In this document: piece by piece, positions 1 through 11,330 of the stretch | How the letters are laid out: each line of letters opens with the position of its first letter | How positions within the stretch are numbered: the stretch's first letter is position 1 | Source: Campylobacter concisus | Lineage (GTDB): Bacteria > Campylobacterota > Campylobacteria > Campylobacterales > Campylobacteraceae | Direction of reading: 5' to 3' | Length of the DNA: 64,000 nucleotides | Assembly (NCBI RefSeq): GCF_001298465.1 | Contig: NZ_CP012541.1 | Coordinates: 1 to 64,000 of the forward strand | The notes under the pieces: model-generated | Told to the model about the DNA's origin: nothing | The model's input: the letters and a program-made list of their open reading frames with translations, nothing else | Database searches by the model: none | Translations under genes and position numbers: made by a program

Positions 1-1311
1 TTGATAGCAGACGAAATTTTAGAAAATCTTTCAACACAAATTTCACCTGAAGAATACCAAAGTTATATCAAGCAATTAAAATTTAACGAAAAGGCTTCAG
101 ACGATCATATTATAGTATTCACTGCACCAAATGAGTTAATGGCTAAATTTATAAATACAAGATATGCTGATAAGATCGCTCATCTATATGAAGTTAGAAC
201 AGGGATAAAGCCAAATATTGAAATTTCATCTACTAAAAGTAGCAAGGTATCGAAGCAAAATCAAATAAATGTTAAGCAAATAAAAACACAAAGTAGCATT
301 TTAAATCCAAGCTACACATTTGAAAATTTTGTCTGTGGAGCGTCAAATCAATACGCATTTTTAAGCGCAAAAGCAGCCGCTGAAAAACCTGGCGTACTTT
401 ATAATCCACTTTTTATCTATGGCACGACAGGGCTTGGCAAGACTCACTTACTCCAGTCAGTCGGAAATCACTGCCTAAATAAAGGAAAAACCGTTATTTG
501 CGTAACTAGCGAACAATTTATGATAGATTTTACCAGTCATATAAATAACCACTCAATGCCAAAATTTCGTGAAAAATATAGAAACTGCGATGTTTTACTA
601 ATAGACGATGTACAGTTTCTTGGTAAAACTGATAAAATCCAAGAGGAATTTTTCAACACATATAATGAACTTTTAGCAAAAAATGGTCAAATAGTTATGA
701 CTTCAGATCGACCTCCAAAGACACTAAAAGGCTTTGAAGATAGGATGATTTCAAGATTTGATAAGGCTTTTATGGCTGATATTACGCCACCTGAACTTGA
801 TACAAAAATAGCCATCATCATCAAAAAATGCGAATTTGATAAAATCGATCTAAATAAAGAGGTCATAAACTACATAGCTACAAACATGGGAGATAATATC
901 CGTGAGATCGAGGGAGCTATCATAAATTTAAACGTATTTAAAACTCTTATGAAAGAAGAGATCACACTTGATCTTGCAAAAAGTATATTAAAAGATTTGA
1001 TCAAAGAAAAACGTGAAAATATAAATTTTGATACTATCGTTGAAATAGTTAGTAAAGAACTAAATATCAAACAAAGTGATATAAAAAGCAAATCAAGAGT
1101 TACAAATATCGTAGAAGCAAGACGAATCATCATATATCTTGCAAAGATGCTTACAACAAACTCAATGCCACAAATTGCAAACTATTTTGGTATGAAAGAT
1201 CACAGTGCCGTTAGTCATAATATTAAAAAGATAAATGAGCTAATACAAACTAATGAAATTTTTAGTCTAAAAGTTACTGAATTAAAAAATAAAATTTTGA
1301 CAAAAGGATAA
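1..1311 (+). CDS. dnaA: Chromosomal replication initiator DnaA
   Basis: DnaA is the AAA+ ATPase that binds DnaA boxes and opens the origin. The 436-residue protein has an N-terminal helicase-loading domain, a Walker A motif GTTGLGKT at about residues 141-148, a Walker B LLIDD near residue 200, and the C-terminal box-binding helix-turn-helix signature DHSAVSHNIKKI near residue 400. Length is normal for the family. The start is TTG at the first base of the window, so its ribosome binding site and promoter are not visible. dnaN follows after a 154-bp gap that carries DnaA-box-like words. Confidence 0.98.
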   Translation: MIADEILENLSTQISPEEYQSYIKQLKFNEKASDDHIIVFTAPNELMAKFINTRYADKIAHLYEVRTGIKPNIEISSTKSSKVSKQNQINVKQIKTQSSILNPSYTFENFVCGASNQYAFLSAKAAAEKPGVLYNPLFIYGTTGLGKTHLLQSVGNHCLNKGKTVICVTSEQFMIDFTSHINNHSMPKFREKYRNCDVLLIDDVQFLGKTDKIQEEFFNTYNELLAKNGQIVMTSDRPPKTLKGFEDRMISRFDKAFMADITPPELDTKIAIIIKKCEFDKIDLNKEVINYIATNMGDNIREIEGAIINLNVFKTLMKEEITLDLAKSILKDLIKEKRENINFDTIVEIVSKELNIKQSDIKSKSRVTNIVEARRIIIYLAKMLTTNSMPQIANYFGMKDHSAVSHNIKKINELIQTNEIFSLKVTELKNKILTKG

Positions 1312-1465
1312 AATACAATATGAAATTTGTGAATAAATGTGAAAAAGAAAATATAATTTTTCACATTTCAAATAGCTGTATTTCGATGTTTAAAAGTACT
1401 TTTCACTTTTTAACATCACCTACTAAAACAAAAAAATTAAATTTAAAAATAGAAGGAAGTTTTTA
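1312..1465. other. Candidate oriC segment between dnaA and dnaN
   Basis: The 154-bp AT-rich gap holds a cluster of DnaA-box-like nonamers: TGTGAATAA (reverse of TTATTCACA) at 1328-1336, TGTGAAAAA at 1338-1346, TTTTTCACA at 1357-1365, and a weaker TTTTCACTT near 1400-1408. TTATTCACA differs from the E. coli consensus box at one base. Campylobacter and Helicobacter origins are known to lie beside dnaA. The box cluster is seen; origin activity is inferred, and further boxes may lie upstream of dnaA outside the window. Confidence 0.6.
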
Positions 1466-2533
1466 ATGAAGGTTTTAATAAACAAAAATATGCTTGAAAG
1501 CATAGTAACAAATACAAATCCATATCTTGAAAAAAGAGATCTTAGTGCTATAACTTCTCACATTTATATCTCAGCAAAAGATGGAGTTTTAAATATAAAA
1601 GCAACTGATCATGAGATAGGACTAGCGTATAAGCTAAGTAATGTAAAAATCATTGATCAAGGCTATGCAACTGCAAATGGTAAAAAACTACTTGACATTA
1701 TAAAAAGTCTAAAAGACGAAGAAGTGATGTTAGAAACTGTAAATAACTATCTTTATATAAAACAAAAAAACTCAAAATACAAACTTCCAATGTATAAATT
1801 TGAAGATTTTCCAGAATTTCCAACGATAGAAGGCAAATCAAAATTTGATGTTGATGCTGTTATGTTAGGAAGAAGTTTAAAGAAAATTTTACCAAGTATT
1901 GATAGCAATAACCCGAAATTTGAATTAAATGGTGCTTTCCTTGATATTAAACAAGACTTTATAAATATCGTTGGTACTGATACAAGAAGACTTAGTGTAT
2001 TTAAATTTCAAACACCAACTGAAAAAGAATTTTCACTTATAATCCCTAAAAAAGCTATCAATGAAATACAAAAACTATTTTTTGACAAGATAGAAATTTA
2101 CTATGATGAAAATATCTTAATCGCTCAAAGCCAAAATTTTGAGTTTTTCACAAAACTTATAAATGGTAAATTTCCAGACTATGAGCGTGTCATACCAAAA
2201 GAAGTAAGAAAAAGACTTCAGCTAAGTAGAGATAAGATGATAGATGGTATAAAAACTATCTCAATGCTAAGTGATACAATGAAAATAACTTTTTCAAAAG
2301 ACAATATAACATTTGAAAGTGTTATAGAAGATAACTCTGAAGCAAAAACTATGATTGATTATCAAACTGGCTTAGAAGATGAATTCTTTATAGGCATAAA
2401 AAATAGATACTTGCTTGATTTCTTAACTAGTATCGAAGATGAAAATTTTGAGCTTGGATTTAATGAAAGCTCACTAGCATTTGTTGTAAATTCAAAAGAA
2501 TTAACAACAGTAATAATGCCGATAAATTTATAA
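1466..2533 (+). CDS. dnaN: DNA polymerase III sliding clamp, beta subunit
   Basis: This 355-residue protein is the ring-shaped processivity clamp for DNA polymerase III. It has the usual family length, the three-domain layout and the typical C-terminal end (VVNSKELTTVIMPINL), where the last residues are VIMPINL against the usual VVMPMRL. A good ribosome binding site (gaagg) precedes the ATG. It sits between dnaA and gyrB, the classical order near oriC. Confidence 0.97.
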   Translation: MKVLINKNMLESIVTNTNPYLEKRDLSAITSHIYISAKDGVLNIKATDHEIGLAYKLSNVKIIDQGYATANGKKLLDIIKSLKDEEVMLETVNNYLYIKQKNSKYKLPMYKFEDFPEFPTIEGKSKFDVDAVMLGRSLKKILPSIDSNNPKFELNGAFLDIKQDFINIVGTDTRRLSVFKFQTPTEKEFSLIIPKKAINEIQKLFFDKIEIYYDENILIAQSQNFEFFTKLINGKFPDYERVIPKEVRKRLQLSRDKMIDGIKTISMLSDTMKITFSKDNITFESVIEDNSEAKTMIDYQTGLEDEFFIGIKNRYLLDFLTSIEDENFELGFNESSLAFVVNSKELTTVIMPINL

Positions 2534-2538
2534 GATAA

Positions 2539-4857
<2,319 letters not shown>

Positions 4858-4910
4858 AAGGTGATCAAATTTAAATTTGACCTAGTTAGTAAAAGTATAA
4901 AGGATAAAAA

Positions 4911-5552
4911 ATGAGCGAAGAGCTAGATATGAAATATGGCGAGAAAATTTTGAAAGAATTTGACGTAGAGAGTGACCTTGAGGTCTGGGAAAATAAGCAA
5001 ACAAGAGACTATGTCATAAAGATTACTCTGCCTGAGTTTTGCTGCCTTTGCCCTCGCTCTGGTTATCCTGACTTTGCGACGATCTATCTTGAGTATATCC
5101 CAAATAAGTTAGTTGTTGAGCTAAAAGCGATAAAGCTTTATATAAATAGTTTTATGAACCGCAACATCAGCCATGAAGATAGTATAAATGAAATTTACTC
5201 TGTTTTAGAGAAAAAACTAGAGCCAAAATTTATGAAGATAGTTGGCGACTTTAACCCACGTGGAAATGTCCATACAGTTATCGAGATCAGCTCTGATCTA
5301 GTGGTGAAAAAGCCAGTTGAGGAGAAAGAATTTACTCCAAGAACTAGAGAGAGAAGTAGCTTTGGTGATAAGCCACGTGAAAGACGTAGCACGAGCGATC
5401 GTGGCAGTAGTAGAGCTGGTGGCAGCAGAGGTGGCAGAGATGATAAATTTCAAAAAGATGACAAACCAAGAAGAAGTTTAAACAAAGAGGGCTTTAGAAA
5501 AATAAGCTATGCCGATGATAAGAAGCCAAAAGTAGTCAAAAAGGATAAATAA
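4911..5552 (+). CDS. queF: NADPH-dependent preQ0 reductase QueF with a basic C-terminal tail
   Basis: QueF reduces preQ0 (7-cyano-7-deazaguanine) to preQ1 in queuosine synthesis. The expected marks are present: the cysteine-containing CPRSGYPDF stretch (Cys47 as probable nucleophile, Asp54 as proton donor) and the QueF motif ELKAIKLY at residues 70-77. The catalytic domain ends near residue 130. Another roughly 80 residues follow, rich in Arg, Ser, Gly and Lys (RSSFGDKPRERRS, RGGRDDK), which the compact type I QueF enzymes I know of lack. The tail looks disordered and could bind RNA; that is inference. The stop codon overlaps the start of the next gene (taATG), so the two are coupled. Confidence 0.9.
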   Translation: MSEELDMKYGEKILKEFDVESDLEVWENKQTRDYVIKITLPEFCCLCPRSGYPDFATIYLEYIPNKLVVELKAIKLYINSFMNRNISHEDSINEIYSVLEKKLEPKFMKIVGDFNPRGNVHTVIEISSDLVVKKPVEEKEFTPRTRERSSFGDKPRERRSTSDRGSSRAGGSRGGRDDKFQKDDKPRRSLNKEGFRKISYADDKKPKVVKKDK

Positions 5553-6787
5553 TGATAAGTGCTAAGCTTATAGAACATATCTTTAAAGCAGCATCTATAT
5601 CACGTTGGAACGACTATCCAAAGATGGCAAATTTAGTCGAGCTTGATAAACAGGCTCATAAATTTATCATCGCTTATTTCATAGCAAAACAAGAGCAAAA
5701 TGCCGACATAAACTATATCATAGAGGCTGGAATTTTTGAGTTTTTAAGCAGGGTCGTAGTCACAGACATACGACCAGATGTCTTTCATCACATCCAAAAG
5801 ACAAAAAAAGAGCAGATAAATAGCTGGGTCTTAAGCAACCTAGAGGAGCTGATCTCGGAAATAGAAGATGGCAAATTTTTAGAGAGATTTAAAAATCACT
5901 TTAAAAACGACAAAACCCACGAAAAAGAGCGTCTCATCCTAAAAGCAGCGAGCTATCTTGCCACGAGGTGGGAATTTTCTATCGTCTATCAAACGAGCCA
6001 ATTTTTAAGCGATATCGACGAGCTTAAGGCGAAGGTTGAAGAGGAGATGGAGGATTATTATGAACTAATTGGCGTTAGAAAGATCGCTATGAATCAAAAA
6101 TTAGCCCGCCTTGTTGATCTAAGCGGTAGACTTAGATTTCAAAAGCGCTGGGCACAAACGCCTCGCATTCCAGAAACTGCGGTCTTAGGACATATGCTAG
6201 TAGTTGCGATACTTAGTTATTTTTACTCACTAAAAGCAAAAGCTTGCAAAAGACGCCTAGAAAATAACTTCTTTTGCGCGCTATTTCACGACTTGCCAGA
6301 GAGCCTCACAAGAGATATCATAAGCCCTGTAAAATACGGCGTAAAGGGGCTAAATGAGATCATCAGCGAGTATGAGATGAGGCTTATTGATGAGAGAATT
6401 TTACCATTTGTGCCTGAAAAAATAAAAGATGAGTTTAGCTACATCCTTGGCATCAGAAAAGATGGTGAGAAATTTATAAAAGATGAGTTTGAAAATAGAA
6501 CATATGAGCGTAAAATCATCTGCCATGAAGGGACGATGGAAAACGTAAATGAGGATAAATTTAACTCAATCGATGGCAAAGCGCTAAAATACTGCGACAA
6601 GCTCTCAGCCTACATCGAAGCTGGAATTTCGATAAGCTACGGCGTCAAGTCAAAAGAGCTAACTGATGGCTTTAATAATATGTATAAATTTTTTAGTGAA
6701 AAACCTAAGATTGATGGAGTGGATTTTTTAGAAATTTGCGATGATTTTAATGAGCATTTTGGTTTAGAAAGACCCCTTCTCAGATAA
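5552..6787 (+). CDS. HD-domain phosphohydrolase-like protein
   Basis: This 411-residue protein has an HD metal-dependent phosphohydrolase core: an upstream His near residue 214 (LGHMLVVA), the HD pair at residues 246-247 (CALFHDLPES), and a later KYCDKLSAYIEAG segment that fits the distal Asp. The pattern resembles YfbR-like 5'-nucleotidase relatives, but the N-terminal 200 residues are not typical, so the substrate is unknown. It is translationally coupled to queF. Its last codons lie inside the inverted 3' end of the SRP RNA gene on the opposite strand. Confidence 0.8.
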   Translation: MISAKLIEHIFKAASISRWNDYPKMANLVELDKQAHKFIIAYFIAKQEQNADINYIIEAGIFEFLSRVVVTDIRPDVFHHIQKTKKEQINSWVLSNLEELISEIEDGKFLERFKNHFKNDKTHEKERLILKAASYLATRWEFSIVYQTSQFLSDIDELKAKVEEEMEDYYELIGVRKIAMNQKLARLVDLSGRLRFQKRWAQTPRIPETAVLGHMLVVAILSYFYSLKAKACKRRLENNFFCALFHDLPESLTRDIISPVKYGVKGLNEIISEYEMRLIDERILPFVPEKIKDEFSYILGIRKDGEKFIKDEFENRTYERKIICHEGTMENVNEDKFNSIDGKALKYCDKLSAYIEAGISISYGVKSKELTDGFNNMYKFFSEKPKIDGVDFLEICDDFNEHFGLERPLLR

Positions 6788-6876
6788 CTGCGGCACACAC
6801 TTAATACAAGTGCTCTGCTGTGTTCCCACCCTGAAGCGGTGCTCATAAAAAGCATTGCACAGGTCTAAGAAGGAGC
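6772..6876 (-). ncRNA. ffs: Signal recognition particle RNA (small, 4.5S type)
   Basis: Read on the minus strand, the RNA has the hallmark SRP domain IV: CAGG, GTG, a GGAA tetraloop (plus-strand 6823-6826), CAC, AGCAGAG. That is the CAGG / AGCA symmetric internal loop beside a closed GGAA hairpin, as in E. coli 4.5S RNA. The ends pair over about 10 bp (CCTTCTTAGA at 6873-6864 with TCTGAGAAGG at 6784-6775), giving a single rod of about 105 nt, the expected size. A promoter -10 (TATGAT, 6888-6883) lies just upstream. The 3' end overlaps the last codons of the convergent HD gene. Exact ends are estimates. Confidence 0.87.
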
Positions 6877-6983
6877 TTCGCAATCATACAGAAACTATAC
6901 TTAAATTTTGTTTTATAGTTACATTTTTAAAAATTTAGCTTTAAAAGTATATAATCAGCCCAAATTTCATAAAAAGTAGAGTA

Positions 6984-7409
6984 ATGTCTGGAAAGTTTAA
7001 ACTTCGTTTTTTATCAGCTTTTAGAGATTTTTTTATCTATCATCACAAATCTTTAGAATTTCGTGCAAAAATTTTTGCCGCTATGATCTCTGCTAAATTT
7101 GACCCAGACGAAGATGATTTTTTTGTTTTAAATGACATTACAAATGAAATTTATGAAAATGACCAAACTAGAAAAGACTTTTTGATCCAAACTGTTAGAG
7201 AGTATGTAGCAAGAGTTAAAAGAAACGATAGGATCACACTTGATGCACTACTTTTAAGCATTGATAAAGACCTAAAAGATCACAAAAGATACGCCAAAAA
7301 GATAGATTTTTCTCACCTTCGTCGCTTGATGAGTGGCTGTGAGGAAGAAATTTTAGTTCAGCAAAGAGTTTATGAGTTTTTAATAAACGAAGTCAAACTC
7401 TATTCTTAA
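6984..7409 (+). CDS. Conserved hypothetical protein, 141 aa
   Basis: I do not recognise this protein. It is 141 residues, charged, with no membrane segment or signal peptide, and looks all-helical (for example NEIYENDQTRKDFLIQTVREYVARV and a C-terminal LINEVKLYS). A clear sigma-70 -10 (TATAAT, 6950-6955) sits about 30 bp before the ATG. It stands alone between the divergent SRP RNA gene and the convergent flgE, so the context gives no function. Codon use is like the core genes around it. Confidence 0.75.
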   Translation: MSGKFKLRFLSAFRDFFIYHHKSLEFRAKIFAAMISAKFDPDEDDFFVLNDITNEIYENDQTRKDFLIQTVREYVARVKRNDRITLDALLLSIDKDLKDHKRYAKKIDFSHLRRLMSGCEEEILVQQRVYEFLINEVKLYS

Positions 7410-7454
7410 AATTATCATTCATTTTAAATTTTTAATCATCAACTAGTATAAAAA

Positions 7455-9056
7455 TTATTTCTTCATCTGAATAGCAGTCTGGATCATCTCATCACTTGTT
7501 GTGATACTTTTTGCACTAGCCTCATAAGCCTTTTGTGTGACTATAACCTCACTTAGCGCTTGACCAAGATCGACGTTACTCATTTCAAGTTTATTTGAAA
7601 GAATTTGTGAACCATAAATGGTCTCACCAGCTTTATTTTTGTAAAAAAATGCTTCGCCTGAATTTGGAGTTGCTTCATAGAGATTATCACCCACTTTTGA
7701 TACGCCTTGCTCATTTTGGAAGTGATATAGAGCTATTTTTGCAACTATAAATGAACGAGAATTGTCAAAATTTGCCATTATATTTCCACGATCATCAACG
7801 CTATATTTTGAGAGATTTCCTTCGGCGTAGCCATCTGCTTTTATGACAAAGTCTTTTTTTGAATTAGCCGAGCTTGTTATGCCATTATAGACATTTGCAT
7901 CTCCATCGCCAAGAAAATTTAAAGCCACGTTTCCAACGCTTGTTAATGTATTTGTAACAAGTCTGCCACTACCATCAAAAGTAAGTGTTCCCATAGCTGT
8001 ATTTTGTACAACACCATTAGCATCAGTTATCGTAGCTGTAGCATTCCAGGTAGTTTGATTGCCACCTTGAGGGATTTGCTTTGTAAAATTTATAGTTACT
8101 AAGCTCTTTGTGCCATCGCTGTTATATATCTCTGAACTTAGTTTTTCTTTATTAGCTACTTCAACTAGTGAAGTAACTTCAGCTTTTACATCTAAGCTAG
8201 CAAAATTCATAAATTTTAGGCTTTTATTGTTTATATGCCAGCTGCCATCGCTCTCTAGCGTGGTTGAAAACTCACTAAATTTACCATCGCCGTCTTTTAC
8301 TTTTACCACTACGCTATCGCCTGCTTTTGCACCAAATCTTGTCTGACTTAGCGGAATTTGTCCATTTAGTGAGATAGTTTTGTTTGTATTATCGAGTGTA
8401 TAGTTAAAATTTGCCGCATCAATGGCTGTTGTTCGCTTATCTGTTATAAGGCTTGAGTCTAGGTTACCTTTTAAATTTATATTTTTTGTTTGCTTGGCTG
8501 GCATATATAAAAAATGAGGTAAATTTATACCTTTTTGTGAGCCAGTATCGGCTAGTTTTAGATCTTCTTCTTTTGCAGTAAATGCCTGCGTGGTACCTTT
8601 TGTTTGACCATATTTTCTAAGAGCATTAGCACTTGGAGTGACTGGAGTAAAACTTGTTAATGTACCAAGAAGCAAGTTGCCTTTATTATCTACTAAATTT
8701 CCAGCTGCGTCTATATCAAAGCTACCTGTTCTTGTATAGTAGTTTCTACCATTTTTGTCAACAACACCAAAAAAGCCTTTACCACCTATGGCTAGGTCGA
8801 AGTTATTATCAGTATTTTGAAAACTACCATTTGTCATCTTTAAAGCTGTCGTTTGTTTCGTAGCTCCAAGACCTACTTGATTGTTAGTTGGACCACTTCC
8901 AGCAGAAGCCATATGTTGATTGATTAAATTTTTAAACTCAGGGATTGAAGCTTTAAAACCTACGTTGTTGATATTTGAAATATTATTTGCCCAAACATCC
9001 ATGCCAAAGCTTTGTGTTTTAATGCCACTAATTCCGTTGTAAAAACCTCTCATCAT
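7455..9056 (-). CDS. flgE: Flagellar hook protein FlgE
   Basis: FlgE builds the flagellar hook and is exported by the flagellar type III system. The 533-residue protein has the rod/hook N-terminus (ANNISNINNVGFKAS near residues 23-37) and the matching C-terminal coiled-coil region (SNVDLGQALSEVIVTQKAYEA, then SDEMIQTAIQMKK). The central part is long and variable, as in Campylobacter hooks. It lies 5 bp after flgD in the operon fliK-flgD-flgE, which is the C. jejuni order, so the sigma-54 promoter before fliK should serve it. Confidence 0.95.
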   Translation of the reverse strand: MMRGFYNGISGIKTQSFGMDVWANNISNINNVGFKASIPEFKNLINQHMASAGSGPTNNQVGLGATKQTTALKMTNGSFQNTDNNFDLAIGGKGFFGVVDKNGRNYYTRTGSFDIDAAGNLVDNKGNLLLGTLTSFTPVTPSANALRKYGQTKGTTQAFTAKEEDLKLADTGSQKGINLPHFLYMPAKQTKNINLKGNLDSSLITDKRTTAIDAANFNYTLDNTNKTISLNGQIPLSQTRFGAKAGDSVVVKVKDGDGKFSEFSTTLESDGSWHINNKSLKFMNFASLDVKAEVTSLVEVANKEKLSSEIYNSDGTKSLVTINFTKQIPQGGNQTTWNATATITDANGVVQNTAMGTLTFDGSGRLVTNTLTSVGNVALNFLGDGDANVYNGITSSANSKKDFVIKADGYAEGNLSKYSVDDRGNIMANFDNSRSFIVAKIALYHFQNEQGVSKVGDNLYEATPNSGEAFFYKNKAGETIYGSQILSNKLEMSNVDLGQALSEVIVTQKAYEASAKSITTSDEMIQTAIQMKK

Positions 9057-9061
9057 GGCTT

Positions 9062-9769
9062 TTATCCTTCGTAAAATTCAGATATTTTATCCATTGGGAC
9101 ATATTCGCCTGCGATTTTTATCATGGCTTTACCATCTACAAATTTTACTGCTTCAACCGGATAGCTACCTACTTGAGTCTTGTATGAATTACCATCTTTT
9201 CCAGTGTAATTAACAGAAACTGTATATGCACCATTTGGTAATTGTTTTCCAGAATCATCTTTGCCATCCCAAGATATTCTGCGAACTCCTGATTTTAGAT
9301 CTTTTATATCGATTGAACGAACGACCTCTCCATTTGCATTTTTAATTTCAAGCTTACCATTTGCAAGATCTGATTTAAAATAAAGTGCAAAATTTACAGT
9401 TTTTTGCTCATCTGTTAGTAAAACTGAGTTTGAACCAGTTGAGACCATTTTGCCAAGAGCTGATATGGCGTAGGCATTTGCATTTGATTTTAACTGATTT
9501 ACAAGCTCTTTCATAGCTGAGTTTGTATTTTGTTGCATCTCTAGTGATGCTAGTTGGCTAGTTTGTGTGAGCATCTTTTCAGTATCCATAGGGCTTGTTG
9601 GATCTTGATACTGAAGCTCTGTTAAAAGTAGCTTCATAAATGCATCTTTATCTAGCTGCGCATTTGGGTTAGTTCCTGTGCCAGCTGCTGCATCTTGCTT
9701 TGCTTTTGCCTTTTTCTCGGCATTTTTTTGTTGTGTTGTTTGTGTAGTTATATCTGAAACTGAAGCCAT
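9062..9769 (-). CDS. flgD: Flagellar hook assembly scaffold FlgD
   Basis: FlgD caps the growing hook and guides FlgE assembly. The 235-residue protein contains the family signature (DKDAFMKLLLTELQYQDPTSPMD split around residues 39-61) and a C-terminal FlgD Ig-like / tudor-like region with SWDGKDDSGKQLPNGAYT. The Ala/Lys-rich N-terminus is probably a disordered export signal. It sits 8 bp after fliK and just before flgE. Confidence 0.95.
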   Translation of the reverse strand: MASVSDITTQTTQQKNAEKKAKAKQDAAAGTGTNPNAQLDKDAFMKLLLTELQYQDPTSPMDTEKMLTQTSQLASLEMQQNTNSAMKELVNQLKSNANAYAISALGKMVSTGSNSVLLTDEQKTVNFALYFKSDLANGKLEIKNANGEVVRSIDIKDLKSGVRRISWDGKDDSGKQLPNGAYTVSVNYTGKDGNSYKTQVGSYPVEAVKFVDGKAMIKIAGEYVPMDKISEFYEG

Positions 9770-9777
9770 GATCTCTC

Positions 9778-11169
9778 CTAAATATATCTTGGTATTACTA
9801 GCTCAAGCAAGCTTTGTTCCGCTTGAGTGTTTTCGCTCTCATCGCTTTGATTTGAGCTGTATTTATTCTTTGCTTGTTCTCTTTTATCTTGTCTTTGATT
9901 TTGATCTGAGAAATTCATCTCAAGCTCGGTAAATCCCATATTTACAAGGCTATTTTTAAACTCGGCTTGATTTTGCAAAAAGAGATTCATCGTAGCCGTG
10001 GTTGAGTTAAAATTTACATGCAAATTATTGCCGCGATTTACCATCGTGATCTCAACCTCGCCTAAATTTAGTGGATTAAGCGTGATGTTAAAACGAGTGA
10101 TCGGAGCTTTGTAATTTTGAACCTGCTCTTTTAGCGTAGAAGAGAAATTACTAAGCGTCTCTTTTATCTCAGCCTTTGTTTGAAGCTGGTGTTTAGCACT
10201 ACTAGCGATATCTTTTACCATTTGATTTAGTTCTGATTTATTATCGCTATTAAATGTCTCTTTGCTCTCTAAATTCTCATTTTTTTGTTGTTCTCTTTCA
10301 GGAAAGAGTAGCGACTCAAGAGTTGGAGCTTTTTGTGCCTTTTGCTCGTGTAAATTTACCTTTACTTTAGGCTGCTCGTCTGGTTCAACATCCACTATCT
10401 CATCATCAAGCTTTACTTCACTATCTAGCTTTTTAGGCTCTTCTTTTACTAAATTTTTAGCTTCGCTAGTTGGATTTGCCACTACCTCTTTTAGCAAGGT
10501 ATCAAGCTTTACTACCTCTTTTGGTTCATTTTTGATGATGGTTTGCTCGACCTCATTTTTTAGCTCTTTTAGATAAAAAGGCTTCTCTTCGGTCTTTATC
10601 GGTGTGAAAAATTCTTTCTTGCCCAAATTTTTAAACATCTCATTTAGTTTTGGCACATCTTCGTTTGAAATTTCTATATTTTCAAGGCCAAGATCAAATT
10701 TCTTAGCAAGGTCGATAAGATCGCTAACGCTTTTAACGTTGCTAAGCTCTTCGACGTTTTGGGGCACACTTAAGAAATTTGCTATTTTGTCGCTGAAATT
10801 TGGAAACTTACTTACTTTTTCATTGCCATTTAGAATTTCTAAAACTTGCAAAAGCTGCATGAAATTTGCATTTTCATAGAGCTCATTTTTTGTATCTTCG
10901 TCCAAATTTTCTTCAAGTGCGGTTGAAATTTTTGCCGTGCTTTCGCTTTGAGATTTTTGCAGCGTCTCTTTTTGAGTAGTAACCGTTTTTACTATCTCTT
11001 TGACATCTTTTTCAGTGATTTTTTGGCCGCTATTTGCCTTGCTCGCAGCTGCATCTAAAACCATCGACAAAAATTCGCCGTTGTTTTGAGATTTTTTAGA
11101 AACAGAGGGCTTTTTATTCCCAGCAGGAGCCAGCAAATCTACGTTATTTTTCGCTGTATAAGCTTGCAT
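9778..11169 (-). CDS. fliK: Flagellar hook-length control protein FliK
   Basis: FliK measures hook length and switches the export gate from hook to filament substrates. The 463-residue protein has a long, low-complexity Lys/Glu-rich N-terminal ruler region and a C-terminal switch domain with the typical core TLNPLNLGEVEITMVNRG, close to the C-terminus. The Gln/Ser/Glu-rich tail is usual. It is the first gene of fliK-flgD-flgE. A perfectly spaced sigma-54 promoter precedes it. Confidence 0.92.
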   Translation of the reverse strand: MQAYTAKNNVDLLAPAGNKKPSVSKKSQNNGEFLSMVLDAAASKANSGQKITEKDVKEIVKTVTTQKETLQKSQSESTAKISTALEENLDEDTKNELYENANFMQLLQVLEILNGNEKVSKFPNFSDKIANFLSVPQNVEELSNVKSVSDLIDLAKKFDLGLENIEISNEDVPKLNEMFKNLGKKEFFTPIKTEEKPFYLKELKNEVEQTIIKNEPKEVVKLDTLLKEVVANPTSEAKNLVKEEPKKLDSEVKLDDEIVDVEPDEQPKVKVNLHEQKAQKAPTLESLLFPEREQQKNENLESKETFNSDNKSELNQMVKDIASSAKHQLQTKAEIKETLSNFSSTLKEQVQNYKAPITRFNITLNPLNLGEVEITMVNRGNNLHVNFNSTTATMNLFLQNQAEFKNSLVNMGFTELEMNFSDQNQRQDKREQAKNKYSSNQSDESENTQAEQSLLELVIPRYI

Positions 11170-11205
11170 TCAAACCTTTCAAATTTTTAAACTTAATGCC
11201 AAACA

Positions 11206-11220
11206 TGCAAAATCTATTCC
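11206..11220 (-). promoter_or_regulatory. Sigma-54 promoter for fliK-flgD-flgE
   Basis: On the minus strand the sequence reads GGAATAGATTTTGCA, with the -24 GG and the -12 GC separated by exactly ten bases, matching GGCAY-N5-TTGCW closely. It lies about 37 bp before the fliK ATG. Campylobacter hook genes are known to be RpoN/FlgR-dependent, so position and sequence agree. Confidence 0.85.
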
Positions 11221-11330
11221 AAAAATTAATTTCTTGATATCAGCTTAAAATTTATAAAAATTTGGCTATAATCTGCCCCTATTTTAAAACTGACAAACGA
11301 AAAATAGCAAACTAATAAACGGAGAAAAAT

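Noticed and set aside
4858-4910. Possible preQ1 riboswitch before queF
   Set aside because: The 53-bp gap has only a TCAAATTTAAATTTGA palindrome and no preQ1-type pseudoknot sequence.
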